Positions 9,223 to 18,501 are shown, counted from the stretch's first letter. The stretch: 64,000 nt of DNA from Bacillus sp. 1780r2a1 (GCA_024134725.1 CP099863.1:2661501-2725500), one strand, 5' to 3'. The notes: generated by a model from the sequence alone, not told the origin. Numbers and translations: made by a program.

Positions 9223-10467
9223 TTATTTTTTAAGCTGAACAAATTTTCTTTTGCCTACTTGGACAATCAAGTCATTTTCTATTGCTACTTGTAAATTTTC
9301 ATCTATCACTTTTTTTTGATTTAGTTTTACTCCACCATTTTTTATCATTCGACGCGCTTCACTTTTAGAGGTTTGAAGTCCTAGTTCAACCAATAGTTCA
9401 ATAATGGGAAGTTGTTCTGAACCTCTCCAGTTCACCACCGGAATATCATCAGGTAAAGCTCCTTTTTGAAAGACCGTTTTGAAATGATTCTCAGCTTCTT
9501 GTGCAGCTTTTTCACCATGGTACATTCGCACAATCGTTTTCCCCAGCTGCATCTTTACATCTCTAGGATGTTTCGTGTTTATTGTTAAACCTCGTTCCAT
9601 TTCCTCAATCTCTTCTAAAGGGACATCCGTAGCAAGTTTGTAATACTTTATCATGAGCTCATCTGGAATTGACATTGCTTTTCCGTACATATTCCAAGGT
9701 TCTTCATCGATACCAATATAGTTCTGTTTAGATTTAGACATCTTCTCTATTCCATCTAACCCTTCTAATAAAGGCATAAGCATGGCCACTTGCTTTTCTT
9801 TTCCATACTTCTCTTGAAAGTGACGTCCCATTAAAATATTAAAGTGCTGATCGGTTCCACCAAGCTCAATGTCACATTCTAGTTCTACAGAATCGTATCC
9901 CTGCATAAGTGGGTAGAAGAATTCGTGAAGAGAAACTGGCTTTCCTTCTCCTAAACGCTTTTCAAAGTCATCTCGCTCTAATAAGCGTGATACGGTAATT
10001 TTCCCTGCCAAATTAATGACATCTTCAAAATTAAGCTTTGATAGCCAAGAGGAATTATAGTGAAGTTCTACTTTGTTCATATCTAGCACTTTTCCAAATT
10101 GTTCAAAATACGTTTTCGCATTATGTTTGACTTCCTCATCGGTTAATTGTTTTCTCGCAATAGACTTGCCGGTTGGGTCACCAATTTTACCTGTGAAATC
10201 ACCAATTAAAAGCTGAATAACATGCCCATTTTCTTGAAATTGACGAAGCTTATTTAATACGACTGTATGCCCTAAGTGAACATCGGGTGCTGAAGGATCT
10301 AATCCCAGCTTAATTTTTAGCGGTACACCTGTTACAATTGACTTTGCTACTTTTTGTTTCAGCTCATCGGCAGGGATAATTTCCTGAGTCCCAACACTAT
10401 ATAATTTGTACTGCCTTTCAATCTCTTCTTTTTGATTCTCTGTTGCTTGCGCTAAAAAGTTTTCCAT
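9223..10467 (-). CDS. tyrZ: tyrosyl-tRNA synthetase, TyrZ type
   Basis: A 414-residue class I synthetase that charges tRNA-Tyr. It has the HIGH-type signature HLGH at residues 64-67, the KMSKS loop at 242-246, and a C-terminal S4-like RNA-binding domain from about residue 350 ([20 protein letters not shown]). In Bacillus the canonical KMSKS loop and length of about 413 fit TyrZ rather than TyrS. The layout agrees: a MarR gene directly upstream and a tyrosine T-box between them, as known for B. subtilis ywaE-tyrZ. TyrZ is known as the more stereoselective of the two Bacillus enzymes; that property is not readable from sequence. Confidence 0.93.
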   Translation of the reverse strand: MENFLAQATENQKEEIERQYKLYSVGTQEIIPADELKQKVAKSIVTGVPLKIKLGLDPSAPDVHLGHTVVLNKLRQFQENGHVIQLLIGDFTGKIGDPTGKSIARKQLTDEEVKHNAKTYFEQFGKVLDMNKVELHYNSSWLSKLNFEDVINLAGKITVSRLLERDDFEKRLGEGKPVSLHEFFYPLMQGYDSVELECDIELGGTDQHFNILMGRHFQEKYGKEKQVAMLMPLLEGLDGIEKMSKSKQNYIGIDEEPWNMYGKAMSIPDELMIKYYKLATDVPLEEIEEMERGLTINTKHPRDVKMQLGKTIVRMYHGEKAAQEAENHFKTVFQKGALPDDIPVVNWRGSEQLPIIELLVELGLQTSKSEARRMIKNGGVKLNQKKVIDENLQVAIENDLIVQVGKRKFVQLKK

Positions 10468-10488
10468 TTTACTTCCTCCTTAAAATAA

Positions 10489-10712
10489 TAAAAACCACGC
10501 CCCTAAATAAGGGACGTGGTTCTTACACGCGTTACCACCCTTGTTGAAGAGAGTTCCCTCTCTTCCACTTCATTTTTTAACGGCTCTTCACCGTTCTTTG
10601 CTTCTACACAAAGAAAGCTCAAGGAATGTAATTCACTTTTATCTATATACCAGTTCACACCGTCCACTGGCTCTCTGAAAATAGGGAGATAAAAGCTACT
10701 AAGATCCTCTCA
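10489..10712 (-). promoter_or_regulatory. tyrosine-specific T-box riboswitch
   Basis: The minus-strand leader between the MarR gene and tyrZ holds a T-box core, AAGGGTGGTAACGCG (10542-10528), which pairs with the tRNA acceptor end. Upstream is a stem I region with GAACTGGTA and a TAC triplet (10630-10628) followed by A, at the expected specifier position; TAC is a tyrosine codon. Downstream the terminator AACCACG-CCCCT/AGGG-CGTGGTT (10493-10522) precedes T5. Uncharged tRNA-Tyr should favour the antiterminator. The leader begins almost at the MarR stop codon, so read-through from that gene is likely. Confidence 0.9.
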
Positions 10713-10716
10713 ATGC

Positions 10717-11229
10717 CTATACGTTATTAATATTTTGAATTATATAGCGAAGCTGCTCAGCTAGCCGTTCTTGCTCACTTACTTCCATTGAATAAACAAG
10801 CTTCTTTTCACCTTGATGAAATTTTGGATACAGCTCTTTGATTACTTGTTCACCTTTCTTTGTTAAGCTAATGCTAACACGCCGTCGATCTCTTGGATCA
10901 GCACTGCGCTCACATAGGCCTTTGCGCTCTAATGTATTCGTAATAGTACTAATTGTGGCCGTCGTAACGCCTGAAGAAGCAGCTAATTCTTTTGTTTCCA
11001 TCGGACCCCATACCCACACATCATATAATAATGAAAATGCAGTCCACGATAGCTTATGAGCTGAGAGTACGTCCCGTTCCATTACAATACGTAAAGATTG
11101 AGCTGCTCGGTAGAGGTTTGTAGCAACCGCTACTGCGTGTAAATCAACGTCTTTTCCTAGACTTTCAGATAAAATCTTTAAGCGATCTACTTCTTCTATT
11201 CGATGTTTATATTTATTTTTCTTATCCAT
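10717..11229 (-). CDS. MarR family regulator upstream of tyrZ (YwaE-like)
   Basis: A 170-residue winged-helix regulator. The recognition region reads LAASSGVTTATISTITNTLE, followed by the wing RSADPRDRRRVSISLTKKG and a C-terminal dimerisation helix. I start at the ATG at 11229, about 30 bases inside the longest frame, because it follows AAGGTAAGGTGCGA. Position directly before the T-box and tyrZ fits B. subtilis YwaE, which represses tyrZ. A short inverted repeat TTAGCTACCTAA (11259-11270) in its leader is a possible autoregulatory site, which is inference. Confidence 0.85.
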   Translation of the reverse strand: MDKKNKYKHRIEEVDRLKILSESLGKDVDLHAVAVATNLYRAAQSLRIVMERDVLSAHKLSWTAFSLLYDVWVWGPMETKELAASSGVTTATISTITNTLERKGLCERSADPRDRRRVSISLTKKGEQVIKELYPKFHQGEKKLVYSMEVSEQERLAEQLRYIIQNINNV

Positions 11230-11330
11230 TCGCACCTTACCTTTAATTTTCAGAATCATTAGCTACCTAACGATTAATTTGTATAGGTGTAATTAAACTA
11301 TAGTTTCATCTAAAAAGCAAGCCCTACTAT

Positions 11331-11371
11331 AAAAATAGCATGAAGCCAACACGGGGCTTCATGCTATTTTT
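11331..11371 (-). terminator. terminator of the LysR gene
   Basis: A perfect 17-bp stem (AAAAATAGCATGAAGCC and its complement) around AACACGG overlaps the stop codon of the LysR gene and ends in a T run on the minus strand. Confidence 0.85.
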
Positions 11372-12227
11372 GCAGCTTCAAAAGTGTCTCTTGAAACGCT
11401 GGATGGCTTTTATGATCCGATTTATAAGCTGCATAAATTGTATTCGATACGCACATCGTTGAAAACAATACTTTAGAGCGGTTTTGTGCAATTGAATCTT
11501 GAATTAAATATGTTGGTAGGATACTTATACCCATACCTTGCTCAATTGCTTCTAATATGGCTCTTAAATCTGGAATAACGTGAGAAGGCTGAATATCCGG
11601 ACGCTTTTTAAAATGCTCGCGCCAGTATCTTCTAATAATCGGAAGCTCCAAGCCATATGTGAGCCACGTTTGTTTTTTCAACCATACTTCTAGTTCATCC
11701 TGTTGTAAGCTTGGCTCTTCAAGCTGAGCGGGAGCAGCAACCACAAACGTTTCCTCTTCAATTTTCACACAATCAATTCCAGCCTGCTGAAGCTTTTGAG
11801 TTGTAATAATGAAATCTACTTCGTCTCGCTCAAGCTTTTCTAATAGAATCTGTGCGACTCCAAACTGAACGGTAAAGCGCAGATTCAAATCTTTAATTTT
11901 GGGAAGAGATCCTTTTGTAAAATATTCAACAGGTGACCCAATTCGCATAACCGGCGCTAACGAGGAAGACTCATGCCGAAGTTCTAGAGACGCTGTCTCA
12001 AGACTTTCAATCAAGGGAACAATTTTGGTATAAAGTTCTTTTCCTTTATCTGTTGGAATCATTTTACGTGGTGCTCGAATAAAAAGAGGTTCTCCTACTT
12101 CCGCTTCTAATGCAGACAAATGCTGACTCATCGCAGGCTGTGTCAAAATACGTGCTCTAGCAGCAGCGGATACTGAACGATGTTTATATATGCTAATAAA
12201 ACTGCGGTACCATTCAAAATCAATCAT
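11364..12227 (-). CDS. LysR family transcriptional regulator (full length)
   Basis: A 287-residue LysR regulator. The HTH lies at about residues 17-36 (VSAAARARILTQPAMSQHLS), followed by the linker helix and a two-lobed effector domain from about residue 90 (VMRIGSPVEYFTKG to the end). A GGAGG site precedes the ATG. It lies 30 bp downstream of a closely related gene that has only the effector domain, and behind a four-gene detoxification operon on the same strand, so it is the likeliest regulator of that operon. The inducer is unknown. Confidence 0.87.
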   Translation of the reverse strand: MIDFEWYRSFISIYKHRSVSAAARARILTQPAMSQHLSALEAEVGEPLFIRAPRKMIPTDKGKELYTKIVPLIESLETASLELRHESSSLAPVMRIGSPVEYFTKGSLPKIKDLNLRFTVQFGVAQILLEKLERDEVDFIITTQKLQQAGIDCVKIEEETFVVAAPAQLEEPSLQQDELEVWLKKQTWLTYGLELPIIRRYWREHFKKRPDIQPSHVIPDLRAILEAIEQGMGISILPTYLIQDSIAQNRSKVLFSTMCVSNTIYAAYKSDHKSHPAFQETLLKLQK

Positions 12228-12257
12228 GTTCTATCCTCCGAGCTTATAAACTTATCT

Positions 12258-12863
12258 TTAGTATACCAAAAGTGCTACTTTTTCGTCGCAAGCTTGGACA
12301 ATTGGCTTCACAACCTCTGCATTTCGGTAAGCTAAGTAAATTTGATTTGTAACAGCTAGGTCTAAGAAAAGAACTTGGCACTTTTTTTCAGCAACGGATT
12401 GCTCAATCAAATATGTCGGCAAGACACTCATTCCCATACCCGCTTCTATGCCTTTTAGAATTCCTCTTAAGTCAGGAATAACGTGAAAAGGTTCCATTTC
12501 TGCTCTTTCATTAAAATGTTGCTTCCAAATTCGTCGAATAATAGGAAGTTCTCTACCATAACTAATCCAGTTCTGTTGCTCCAGCCACGCTTTTCTATTA
12601 CTTGCCGGAATTGCTTCAAAACTATTCGGTGCTACAATCACGAACTTCTCTTCCTCAATTTTTAAGTAGTTTACACCATCTACTTCATATTTCTTTGTCG
12701 CCAACACGGCATCAAGATTACCTTCTACAAGTTCCTCTAGCAGTGGATAGGTAAGACCAAATTGAATATCATAGCGACAGTTCGCCTGACAAAGGTAATT
12801 TAACGCTCTTTTAACAAAAAACTCAGATGGAGCCCCCATACGAATTTGATGACAAGATTCCAT
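12258..12863 (-). CDS. LysR-type effector-binding domain protein lacking the DNA-binding domain
   Basis: A 201-residue protein that aligns along its whole length with residues of about 88-287 of the neighbouring LysR regulator: MGAPSEFF against IGSPVEYF, LEEQ/LKKQ-W-SYG-ELPIIRR shared, HVIPDLR-IL--IE-GMG-S-LPTYLI shared. The helix-turn-helix part is completely absent; just upstream lies the terminator of the ABM monooxygenase gene. I choose the ATG at 12863, after AAAGGAT. It could be the remains of a duplicated regulator or a stand-alone domain that binds ligand or heterodimerises. The frame has no stop over 200 codons, which argues against old decay. Confidence 0.75.
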   Translation of the reverse strand: MESCHQIRMGAPSEFFVKRALNYLCQANCRYDIQFGLTYPLLEELVEGNLDAVLATKKYEVDGVNYLKIEEEKFVIVAPNSFEAIPASNRKAWLEQQNWISYGRELPIIRRIWKQHFNERAEMEPFHVIPDLRGILKGIEAGMGMSVLPTYLIEQSVAEKKCQVLFLDLAVTNQIYLAYRNAEVVKPIVQACDEKVALLVY

Positions 12864-12894
12864 AGTATACATATCCTTTCTTATACACATAAAC

Positions 12895-12925
12895 AAAGCA
12901 CCGCTCCTTTCAGAAGCGATGCTTT
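12895..12925 (-). terminator. terminator of the detoxification operon
   Basis: AAAGCACCGCT pairs with AGCGATGCTTT (a T-G wobble on the minus-strand RNA) just after the ABM monooxygenase stop codon; a short T-rich tail follows. Confidence 0.65.
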
Positions 12926-12928
12926 CAT

Positions 12929-13216
12929 TTAAAATAACCGGAGTTGGTGTACTTCTCTCAACTCAATAATGTCTCGAATAGCTTCTCGGTATTGTTGATA
13001 ATGAGAGGAGTTAATATGAAGCTGAAAAGCTTTTTCTGAAGCCCAACGCTCATAGAAAATAACTGTGCCCTTTTCCTCTTTAGACGAGTGAGCAGCATAA
13101 AGAATGCAGCCTTCTTCTTGCTTAGAAGGTTGAACAACATGAGCAACAGCTTTTTGCAATTCTTCTTCATAGCCCTTTTTGGCTTTTAACTTTGCATGGA
13201 TAATAACTGGTTCCAT
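12929..13216 (-). CDS. ABM-domain putative quinol monooxygenase
   Basis: A 95-residue single-domain protein of the antibiotic biosynthesis monooxygenase (dimeric alpha/beta barrel) fold, similar to YgiN-type quinol monooxygenases: start VIIHAKLKAKKGYEEELQ, core EEGCILYAAHSS and FYERWASEKAFQLHINSSHY with the conserved His. Such proteins act without cofactor on quinols or related aromatics. It is the last gene of the operon, 16 bp after the iron-dependent alcohol dehydrogenase. Confidence 0.85.
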   Translation of the reverse strand: MEPVIIHAKLKAKKGYEEELQKAVAHVVQPSKQEEGCILYAAHSSKEEKGTVIFYERWASEKAFQLHINSSHYQQYREAIRDIIELREVHQLRLF

Positions 13217-13232
13217 TGAATAAATTCCTTCC

Positions 13233-14399
13233 TTACAAAGAGCGACGTAAGATATCTTTTACGTCTTCTTTACGAAGGGGAACATAGCTTCCTAATGTTT
13301 CACCGCGAACCATTGAACGATCTGCCATTAAATCTAGCTTTTCATCATCGATATTGTAGTCAGCTAACTTAGAAGGTGCTCCAATTGAAGTCCAGAAGGT
13401 ACGTAAAGCAGCAATGGTTTCACTTGCAACTTGTGAATCTTCTTTTCCTTCACGATTAATATCAAACACTCGTTCTCCAAGCTGTGCTACTTTGGCTGGA
13501 TTTTGACTAGCAACAAATTCCATCCAGTTAGGGAATAAAATAGCAAGACCTCCGCCGTGGGGAATATCATAGACAGCAGACACTGCGTGCTCAATCATAT
13601 GCGTAGCCCAATCAGTTTTTACCCCCATTGAAAGCGTGCCGTTTAGCGCAAAAGTTCCGTTAAGGAGCATAACTTCACGGTGCTCATAGCTTTCTAGATT
13701 TTTCATAAGTTTCGGAGCGGTTTCAATCATTGTGCGAAGGATTGACTCACCGATACGCTCTTGAAGAGGCGCATTTTGAGAAGCATGAAAATATTGCTCA
13801 AATACATGAGACATAATATCCACGATTCCATATACCGTTTGATCTTGAGGTACAGTATACGTAAGCTGTGGATCTAAAATGCTAAACTTCGGATAAGTAT
13901 GAATTGATCCAAACGAACGCTTTTCATTTGTTTCCCAGTTGGTGATAACTGCTCCACCGTTCATTTCAGAGCCCGTTGCAGCTAATGTTAGAATGGTTCC
14001 AATAGGTACAGCAGATGTCGGAACAGCTTTTTTCATGACAATATCCCAAGCACTACCTTCATAATGGGACCCAGCAGCGATCGCTTTTGCACAGTCGATA
14101 ACACTACCTCCACCAACTGCTAAAATAAGGTCTACTTCATGTTGACGAACAAGCTGAATCCCTTTTTCAACCGTTGTTAGACGTGGGTTCGGCTCCACTC
14201 CACCTAATTCAACCACCTGTACATCTGCTTCATTTAAAAGCTCTTGCACTTTATCGTATAAACCGCTGCGCTTAATGCTTCCACCACCATATAGTAGTAA
14301 AACACGGTTGCCATAAGCTTTCACTTCTGCTGGTAAAGCCGCTAATTGGTCTTTTCCAAAAATTAATTTTGTGGGATTATGATATTGAAAATTTTCCAT
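13233..14399 (-). CDS. iron-containing alcohol dehydrogenase, BdhA/YqhD/YugJ-like
   Basis: A 388-residue group III dehydrogenase that reduces aldehydes to alcohols with NAD(P)H. The cofactor loop [13 protein letters not shown] is at about residues 98-110. The metal-binding part shows [12 protein letters not shown] and [17 protein letters not shown], giving the Asp and His ligands. Closest in my memory are E. coli YqhD and Bacillus YugJ/YugK. Its position after a DJ-1-like protein and a quinone oxidoreductase supports a role in removing reactive aldehydes. It lies 13 bp after the oxidoreductase gene. Confidence 0.9.
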   Translation of the reverse strand: MENFQYHNPTKLIFGKDQLAALPAEVKAYGNRVLLLYGGGSIKRSGLYDKVQELLNEADVQVVELGGVEPNPRLTTVEKGIQLVRQHEVDLILAVGGGSVIDCAKAIAAGSHYEGSAWDIVMKKAVPTSAVPIGTILTLAATGSEMNGGAVITNWETNEKRSFGSIHTYPKFSILDPQLTYTVPQDQTVYGIVDIMSHVFEQYFHASQNAPLQERIGESILRTMIETAPKLMKNLESYEHREVMLLNGTFALNGTLSMGVKTDWATHMIEHAVSAVYDIPHGGGLAILFPNWMEFVASQNPAKVAQLGERVFDINREGKEDSQVASETIAALRTFWTSIGAPSKLADYNIDDEKLDLMADRSMVRGETLGSYVPLRKEDVKDILRRSL

Positions 14400-14412
14400 T
14401 GTTTCTCTCCTT

Positions 14413-15396
14413 TTATTTGTTCATATCAACGACAATTTTTCCTTTTACATGGCGCTCTGACAGCTCCGCTAGAGCTTGTGGTACTTCACTTAACGAAATC
14501 ACTCTTTCAACGAGCGGAGATACTTTTTTCTCTTGTACTAACTGTAAAAATTCGTCACCCATTTTTGCCAAGTCACGTTCGGCAATTTCATCATGGTTAT
14601 GATGAATAGCGTTCAGCGCTACTTCATGGAACGAAATGACTTTCGTAAAAGGCTTCACTTTCGTATAGTCAGGTGCTCCAGCAATATGGGCAATATGTCC
14701 ATTGTAAGCAATTAAATCTAAAGAAGCAGTTGCGTTATCACGACTTACCGTGTCTAACACGGCATCTACGCCTCGTTCGTTTGTGATTTCCATCACTCGT
14801 GCTTTCACGTCTTCTTCTCGGTAATCAATTACATAATCTGCTCCTAGTGATTTTACGTACTCGTGATTATGAGCAGAAGCTGTTGAAATGACGGTTTTCC
14901 CTGCTGCTTTTGCTAATTGAATTCCAAAACCACCAACACCACCAGCACCTCCATGAATTAAAATTGTATCAATCGCATTCATTGGAAGTTTGCGAAATAA
15001 TGCTTGGTAGGCTGTATAACCAGCTGTTGGAAGTGCTGCTGCTTCTACAAAAGTAATAGAATCTGGAATACGAGAAATCGTATGAGCCGTTGTTACACCG
15101 TACTCTGCATATCCACCTTTTTTATTGAAATCACCGTGATACACAACACGGTCACCTTTTTTCCATTCCGTAATTCCTTCTCCAACTTCTTCTATCGTAC
15201 CGGCTACGTCTAACCCTAAAATATGTGGATAAACCCAGCTAGGGTTGCCGTTTGTAGCCGTTTTATAATCAACTGGATTTAAACTTGCTGCTTCTACTTT
15301 TACAACAACTTCTCCCTTTTTCGCTACAGGCTTTGCCATTTCTTCAATTTTCATTTCACGCCATGTGTTTGGCTCATGTAATAATAATGCTTTCAT
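14413..15396 (-). CDS. zinc-type alcohol dehydrogenase family quinone oxidoreductase
   Basis: A 327-residue medium-chain dehydrogenase/reductase. The N-terminal GroES-like domain carries SLNPVDYKT and [15 protein letters not shown]; the nucleotide fold has [19 protein letters not shown] near residue 150. Zinc-ligand cysteines are absent, which points to the zinc-independent quinone oxidoreductase branch using NADPH. It is the second gene of the operon. A short hairpin (15425-15450, arms CCTATA) in the gap to the first gene lacks a T run, so I read it as a possible processing or attenuation point rather than an end. Confidence 0.87.
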   Translation of the reverse strand: MKALLLHEPNTWREMKIEEMAKPVAKKGEVVVKVEAASLNPVDYKTATNGNPSWVYPHILGLDVAGTIEEVGEGITEWKKGDRVVYHGDFNKKGGYAEYGVTTAHTISRIPDSITFVEAAALPTAGYTAYQALFRKLPMNAIDTILIHGGAGGVGGFGIQLAKAAGKTVISTASAHNHEYVKSLGADYVIDYREEDVKARVMEITNERGVDAVLDTVSRDNATASLDLIAYNGHIAHIAGAPDYTKVKPFTKVISFHEVALNAIHHNHDEIAERDLAKMGDEFLQLVQEKKVSPLVERVISLSEVPQALAELSERHVKGKIVVDMNK

Positions 15397-15459
15397 TGCT
15401 GATCACTCCTATTCAGAGATTCCCCCTATAAAAGCTTGTACTTCTATAGGAGGTTTTAT

Positions 15460-16122
15460 TTATGCTAATTGTTTAATTACTTCTTTCGCTACGCTAATTG
15501 TTGATTGTGGATTTTGACCTGTAATCAAGTTTCCTTCTACTTGAAGATGGTTTGTCCAGTTCGCTGCTCCTACAAAGTTAGCACCTAGTTCACGAAGACG
15601 TGTTTCTAAAAGAAACGGCATAAACTGGTCAAGCGTTGTTTCTCTTTCTTCTTCATCTGTAAATGCTGTAACTGATTTCCCTGCTACTAGCGGTGTACCA
15701 TCTGACAGTGTCACTCCAACTAAACCAGCTGGTCCGTGACAGACCGCTGCCACAATTTTGTTATCTTCATAAAGTTCACGAATAACAGCCTGCAACTTTT
15801 CATTGTCTGGAAGATCAAACATTGTACCGTGTCCACCAGGTAAGAAAATCGCATCAAATATTGATACATCCGCAATACTATCTAGTTTTACCGTATTTTC
15901 TAAATGAATAGCCGTATCAAGCATTTCTTGTGGAACATCCCCTTCAAGGCTTCGGTCATCAACCGGTGCTTTTCCACCTAAAGGACTTGCTACTGTTACG
16001 TTGTATCCCTTCTTTGTAAATTCAAGATATGCTTCACCAAACTCTGAAAGCCATAGTCCTGTTTTATGATCATCGTTCATTTTATCTGCTGTTGTTACAA
16101 CCATTAAAATATGTTTTGACAT
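15460..16122 (-). CDS. DJ-1/PfpI family protein, Hsp31-like (glyoxalase III/deglycase group)
   Basis: A 220-residue class I glutamine-amidotransferase-like protein. The nucleophile elbow AAVCHGPAGL near residue 130 supplies the catalytic Cys and His; the preceding strand FLPGGHGTMFD carries the acidic/glycine loop of the Hsp31 group, and the late block TAFTDEEE is also typical. Relatives convert methylglyoxal to lactate or act as stress chaperones. It is the first gene of the operon, read from the promoter at 16169-16197, and has a GAGGA ribosome site. Confidence 0.87.
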   Translation of the reverse strand: MSKHILMVVTTADKMNDDHKTGLWLSEFGEAYLEFTKKGYNVTVASPLGGKAPVDDRSLEGDVPQEMLDTAIHLENTVKLDSIADVSIFDAIFLPGGHGTMFDLPDNEKLQAVIRELYEDNKIVAAVCHGPAGLVGVTLSDGTPLVAGKSVTAFTDEEERETTLDQFMPFLLETRLRELGANFVGAANWTNHLQVEGNLITGQNPQSTISVAKEVIKQLA

Positions 16123-16152
16123 ATTAAGTTCCTCCTAAAAGCTTGTATTGTT

Positions 16153-16197
16153 TTGTACTACAAGTCATATTGTACGACCTGATTTCCGATAATACAA
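16153..16197 (-). promoter_or_regulatory. promoter of the detoxification operon with operator at +1
   Basis: On the minus strand a -35 box TTGTAT (16197-16192), a 17-bp spacer and a -10 box TACAAT (16174-16169) are followed by the palindrome TTGTAGTACAA (16163-16153) where transcription should start. A site there would block initiation, so a repressor is likely; its identity is not known. Confidence 0.6.
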
Positions 16198-16212
16198 ATT
16201 AGAAAATATATC

Positions 16213-16240
16213 TTTATCTATAAATATATTTATAGATAAA
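16213..16240. promoter_or_regulatory. perfect 28-bp palindrome at about -51 to -78 of the operon promoter
   Basis: The arms TTTATCTATAAATA and TATTTATAGATAAA are exact complements with no spacer. The position upstream of the -35 box is where LysR-type activators bind their recognition site, and two LysR-family genes end the same gene cluster. The link is inferred from position. Confidence 0.5.
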
Positions 16241-16243
16241 GAA

Positions 16244-16279
16244 CCAAGGAGAAAAGCATCATGATGCTTTTCTCCTTGG
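16244..16279 (-). terminator. terminator of the flippase gene
   Basis: A perfect 36-bp inverted repeat (arms CCAAGGAGAAAAGCATCA) contains the flippase stop codon; the tail on the minus strand is TTCTTTAT. Confidence 0.7.
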
Positions 16280-17872
16280 CTTTTTAAATAGCTCTCGTAT
16301 TTGCTTGTTACTAAAACTGCATCCCGCGTAAATACATGCTCCTGCTATCGTTGAAAGAGTAGCGGTAAGAACAGAAACCATGTGATCCTGCACAACGCCT
16401 GTTAACTGAACCGTTAACAATTTGTTCATGATAAACACAACGATTCCCATTAATGCAACGTGCATAATGGATATTTTCACTTTGGCAAGCTCAGGTATAA
16501 TACGATACGACAGAGCTTTTTTAATAAGGTGAAAATTATATAAAACGGATACACCGTACCCTATGTACGTAGCCAAAATTGGTGCAAGTTCTTTAAAAGA
16601 TGAAAGCAGTGCAATATTTAGAATGAACTTCAGTATAATACCAGTTAGTAGACCAACAATTACTTTTTTCTGCTGGTTAACCCCTTGTAAAATAGCTGCT
16701 GTAATAGTGAATAAACCAAATAAAATGGCCATGGGTGCGTACCATTGGAGAACAAAACCTCCCAGCTCATAGCTGCTGCCTGATGGAAAAATCATTCGAT
16801 AAATAGGTTTTGCTAACAGCGATAAACCAACCGCAGCCGGAAACGTCAAAAAGAAAAAGAGCTGCAGAACCTGCGTGATTTTCTGCTTAACTTCATTTTC
16901 GGCGCCTTTTGTATAAGAAGTCGTAATGCTTGGTAGCAGCGACATCCCAAAAGCAGTTGCTAGTGAGACTGGAATCATTACCAAAATTTGCGCAAGGCCA
17001 ATAACTGCGTTGATTGTTTCAGCTTTTTCCTGGGTATAGCCGATTGACTGAAACAATGCATTAACTGTAAACGTATCAATATTTTGATAGATAGGAATGG
17101 CTAATCCAACAATCACAAATGGAATGCTATAACTTAATAGCTCTTTTAACATTGAAGCAATGGAAATGCTTTTATTTTCTTGGCTGTTCTGTACTTGTTT
17201 GTAAATAAAATGCTTGCGCTTTTGATACACAATAACTAATACAAGAAGACCTGCGCCCCCTCCTACTGCTGCGCCAAATGTCGCCACTCCAACCGCGCTC
17301 GTTATACTACCATTAAACATCGTTAACACAGCATACGCTCCACATACAATAAATACAACGCGAACGACCTGCTCAATTACCGTACTCAAAGCCGAAGGTC
17401 CCATTGATTGATTACCTTGAAAATATCCTCGTAGCAAGCTCATTGCTGGAATAATGAGAAGAGCAAAGCTGACCATTCGAATTACGTAAATTACGTCATC
17501 CATACTATTTCCACTTCCGTCTTGCCTTCCAACGACGAAATGAGCTAGAGTTGGAGCTAAAGCATATAAAGTTGCGCATGCTATAAACCCAGTCACCATC
17601 ATTAAAAATAAGCCAAACCTTAATAAATCTTGACTTGCCCGATAGTTTCCTAGCTCATTATATTTTGACACATATTTAGAAACGGCTAGCGGGAGACCCA
17701 TTGTCGACAAGCTAATCATAAGACCATAAGGCCCATACGCATATTTGTAAAGAGCGTATCCTTCATCTCCGACCAAGTTCATAAATGGAATAATATAAAC
17801 AAACCCTAAGATTTTTGAGATAAGCGTAGCAGCTGTTAAAAAGAGCGTGCCACGTACTAACTTGTTATTCAT
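16259..17872 (-). CDS. lipid/polysaccharide flippase, MurJ/YtgP-SpoVB family (MOP superfamily)
   Basis: A 537-residue membrane protein with about 14 transmembrane segments. The first helix (RGTLFLTAATLISKILGFVY) and the following GDEGYALYKYAYGPYG are characteristic of the Bacillus SpoVB/YtgP/YkvU group, which moves undecaprenyl-linked precursors such as lipid II across the membrane. The ATG at 17872 follows GAGGAGAG; the frame extends 26 codons further but those residues are basic and have no start signal. The length of about 540 is closest to YtgP. It stands alone between two terminated units. Confidence 0.82.
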   Translation of the reverse strand: MNNKLVRGTLFLTAATLISKILGFVYIIPFMNLVGDEGYALYKYAYGPYGLMISLSTMGLPLAVSKYVSKYNELGNYRASQDLLRFGLFLMMVTGFIACATLYALAPTLAHFVVGRQDGSGNSMDDVIYVIRMVSFALLIIPAMSLLRGYFQGNQSMGPSALSTVIEQVVRVVFIVCGAYAVLTMFNGSITSAVGVATFGAAVGGGAGLLVLVIVYQKRKHFIYKQVQNSQENKSISIASMLKELLSYSIPFVIVGLAIPIYQNIDTFTVNALFQSIGYTQEKAETINAVIGLAQILVMIPVSLATAFGMSLLPSITTSYTKGAENEVKQKITQVLQLFFFLTFPAAVGLSLLAKPIYRMIFPSGSSYELGGFVLQWYAPMAILFGLFTITAAILQGVNQQKKVIVGLLTGIILKFILNIALLSSFKELAPILATYIGYGVSVLYNFHLIKKALSYRIIPELAKVKISIMHVALMGIVVFIMNKLLTVQLTGVVQDHMVSVLTATLSTIAGACIYAGCSFSNKQIRELFKKPRRKAS

Positions 17873-18021
17873 ATTTCTCTCCTCGCTAAAAAAGCAGCTA
17901 CCAGCTACTTTTAACCTCTTCACCTTTCGCTTCAACCTTGAACGTTTCATTACTTTTTTCTATTTTTCTACAAAAACGTTTGAGCACTATTAGTACTTTG
18001 AAAGTGTAACTAGCAATGAAA

Positions 18022-18501
18022 TTATAACTGCTCTTTCGTCAATCTTTCTCTCGCAGACTCTAACCCTCGATTTACAGGTCTGTGTCCTTTTGCTTTTGCA
18101 AGCCCAAACAGCGGCATGTTTGCATAAATGGACTCATATGCATTTTCTTCGACTTTATACGTTTCATGATAGATTCCAACTGTTCCATCGCTTCCAATTC
18201 GCTGATTAAACTTCTTCCATGCTTTTAAATGACGAGATCCTTTTGCATAAGACTCAAGTTGTTCAAAGCTTTTCCAGTATTGTATTAAAGTAATGGTTTT
18301 CCATGAAAAAGATATTTCCGTATGTAAAAAACCAAGCTCTTTGTTTTGATAAAGTTCTTTAATCATAGGCGGCATGGCCATAAATACAGGAAGCCATTTT
18401 GAGAAAGAAAATAGTTTATTAATTCTCATACCGATAATAAACACAACCATATTTTCGCTTGAATCTACCGTATAGCGCCCGCTGTGAATCTGCTTTGCCA
18501 A
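18022..18501 (-). CDS. DUF4188 domain protein
   Basis: A 159-residue soluble protein with the DUF4188 pattern: FIIGMRINKLFSFSKWLP, a central HTEISFSWKTITLIQYWKSFEQLESYA and the block RIGSDGTVGIYHETY. The fold is probably a dimeric alpha/beta barrel; members are sometimes labelled monooxygenases, with little evidence. I start at the TTG at 18501, eight bases after GGAGG; an in-frame GTG at 18510 overlaps the ribosome site itself. Upstream lies the 22-bp palindrome at 18622. Confidence 0.8.
   Translation of the reverse strand: MAKQIHSGRYTVDSSENMVVFIIGMRINKLFSFSKWLPVFMAMPPMIKELYQNKELGFLHTEISFSWKTITLIQYWKSFEQLESYAKGSRHLKAWKKFNQRIGSDGTVGIYHETYKVEENAYESIYANMPLFGLAKAKGHRPVNRGLESARERLTKEQL

Noticed and set aside
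8999-9223. A 74-codon frame between the DUF3231 and tyrZ genes
   Set aside because: It begins inside the tyrZ terminator hairpin, lacks a ribosome site and has no protein-like pattern.
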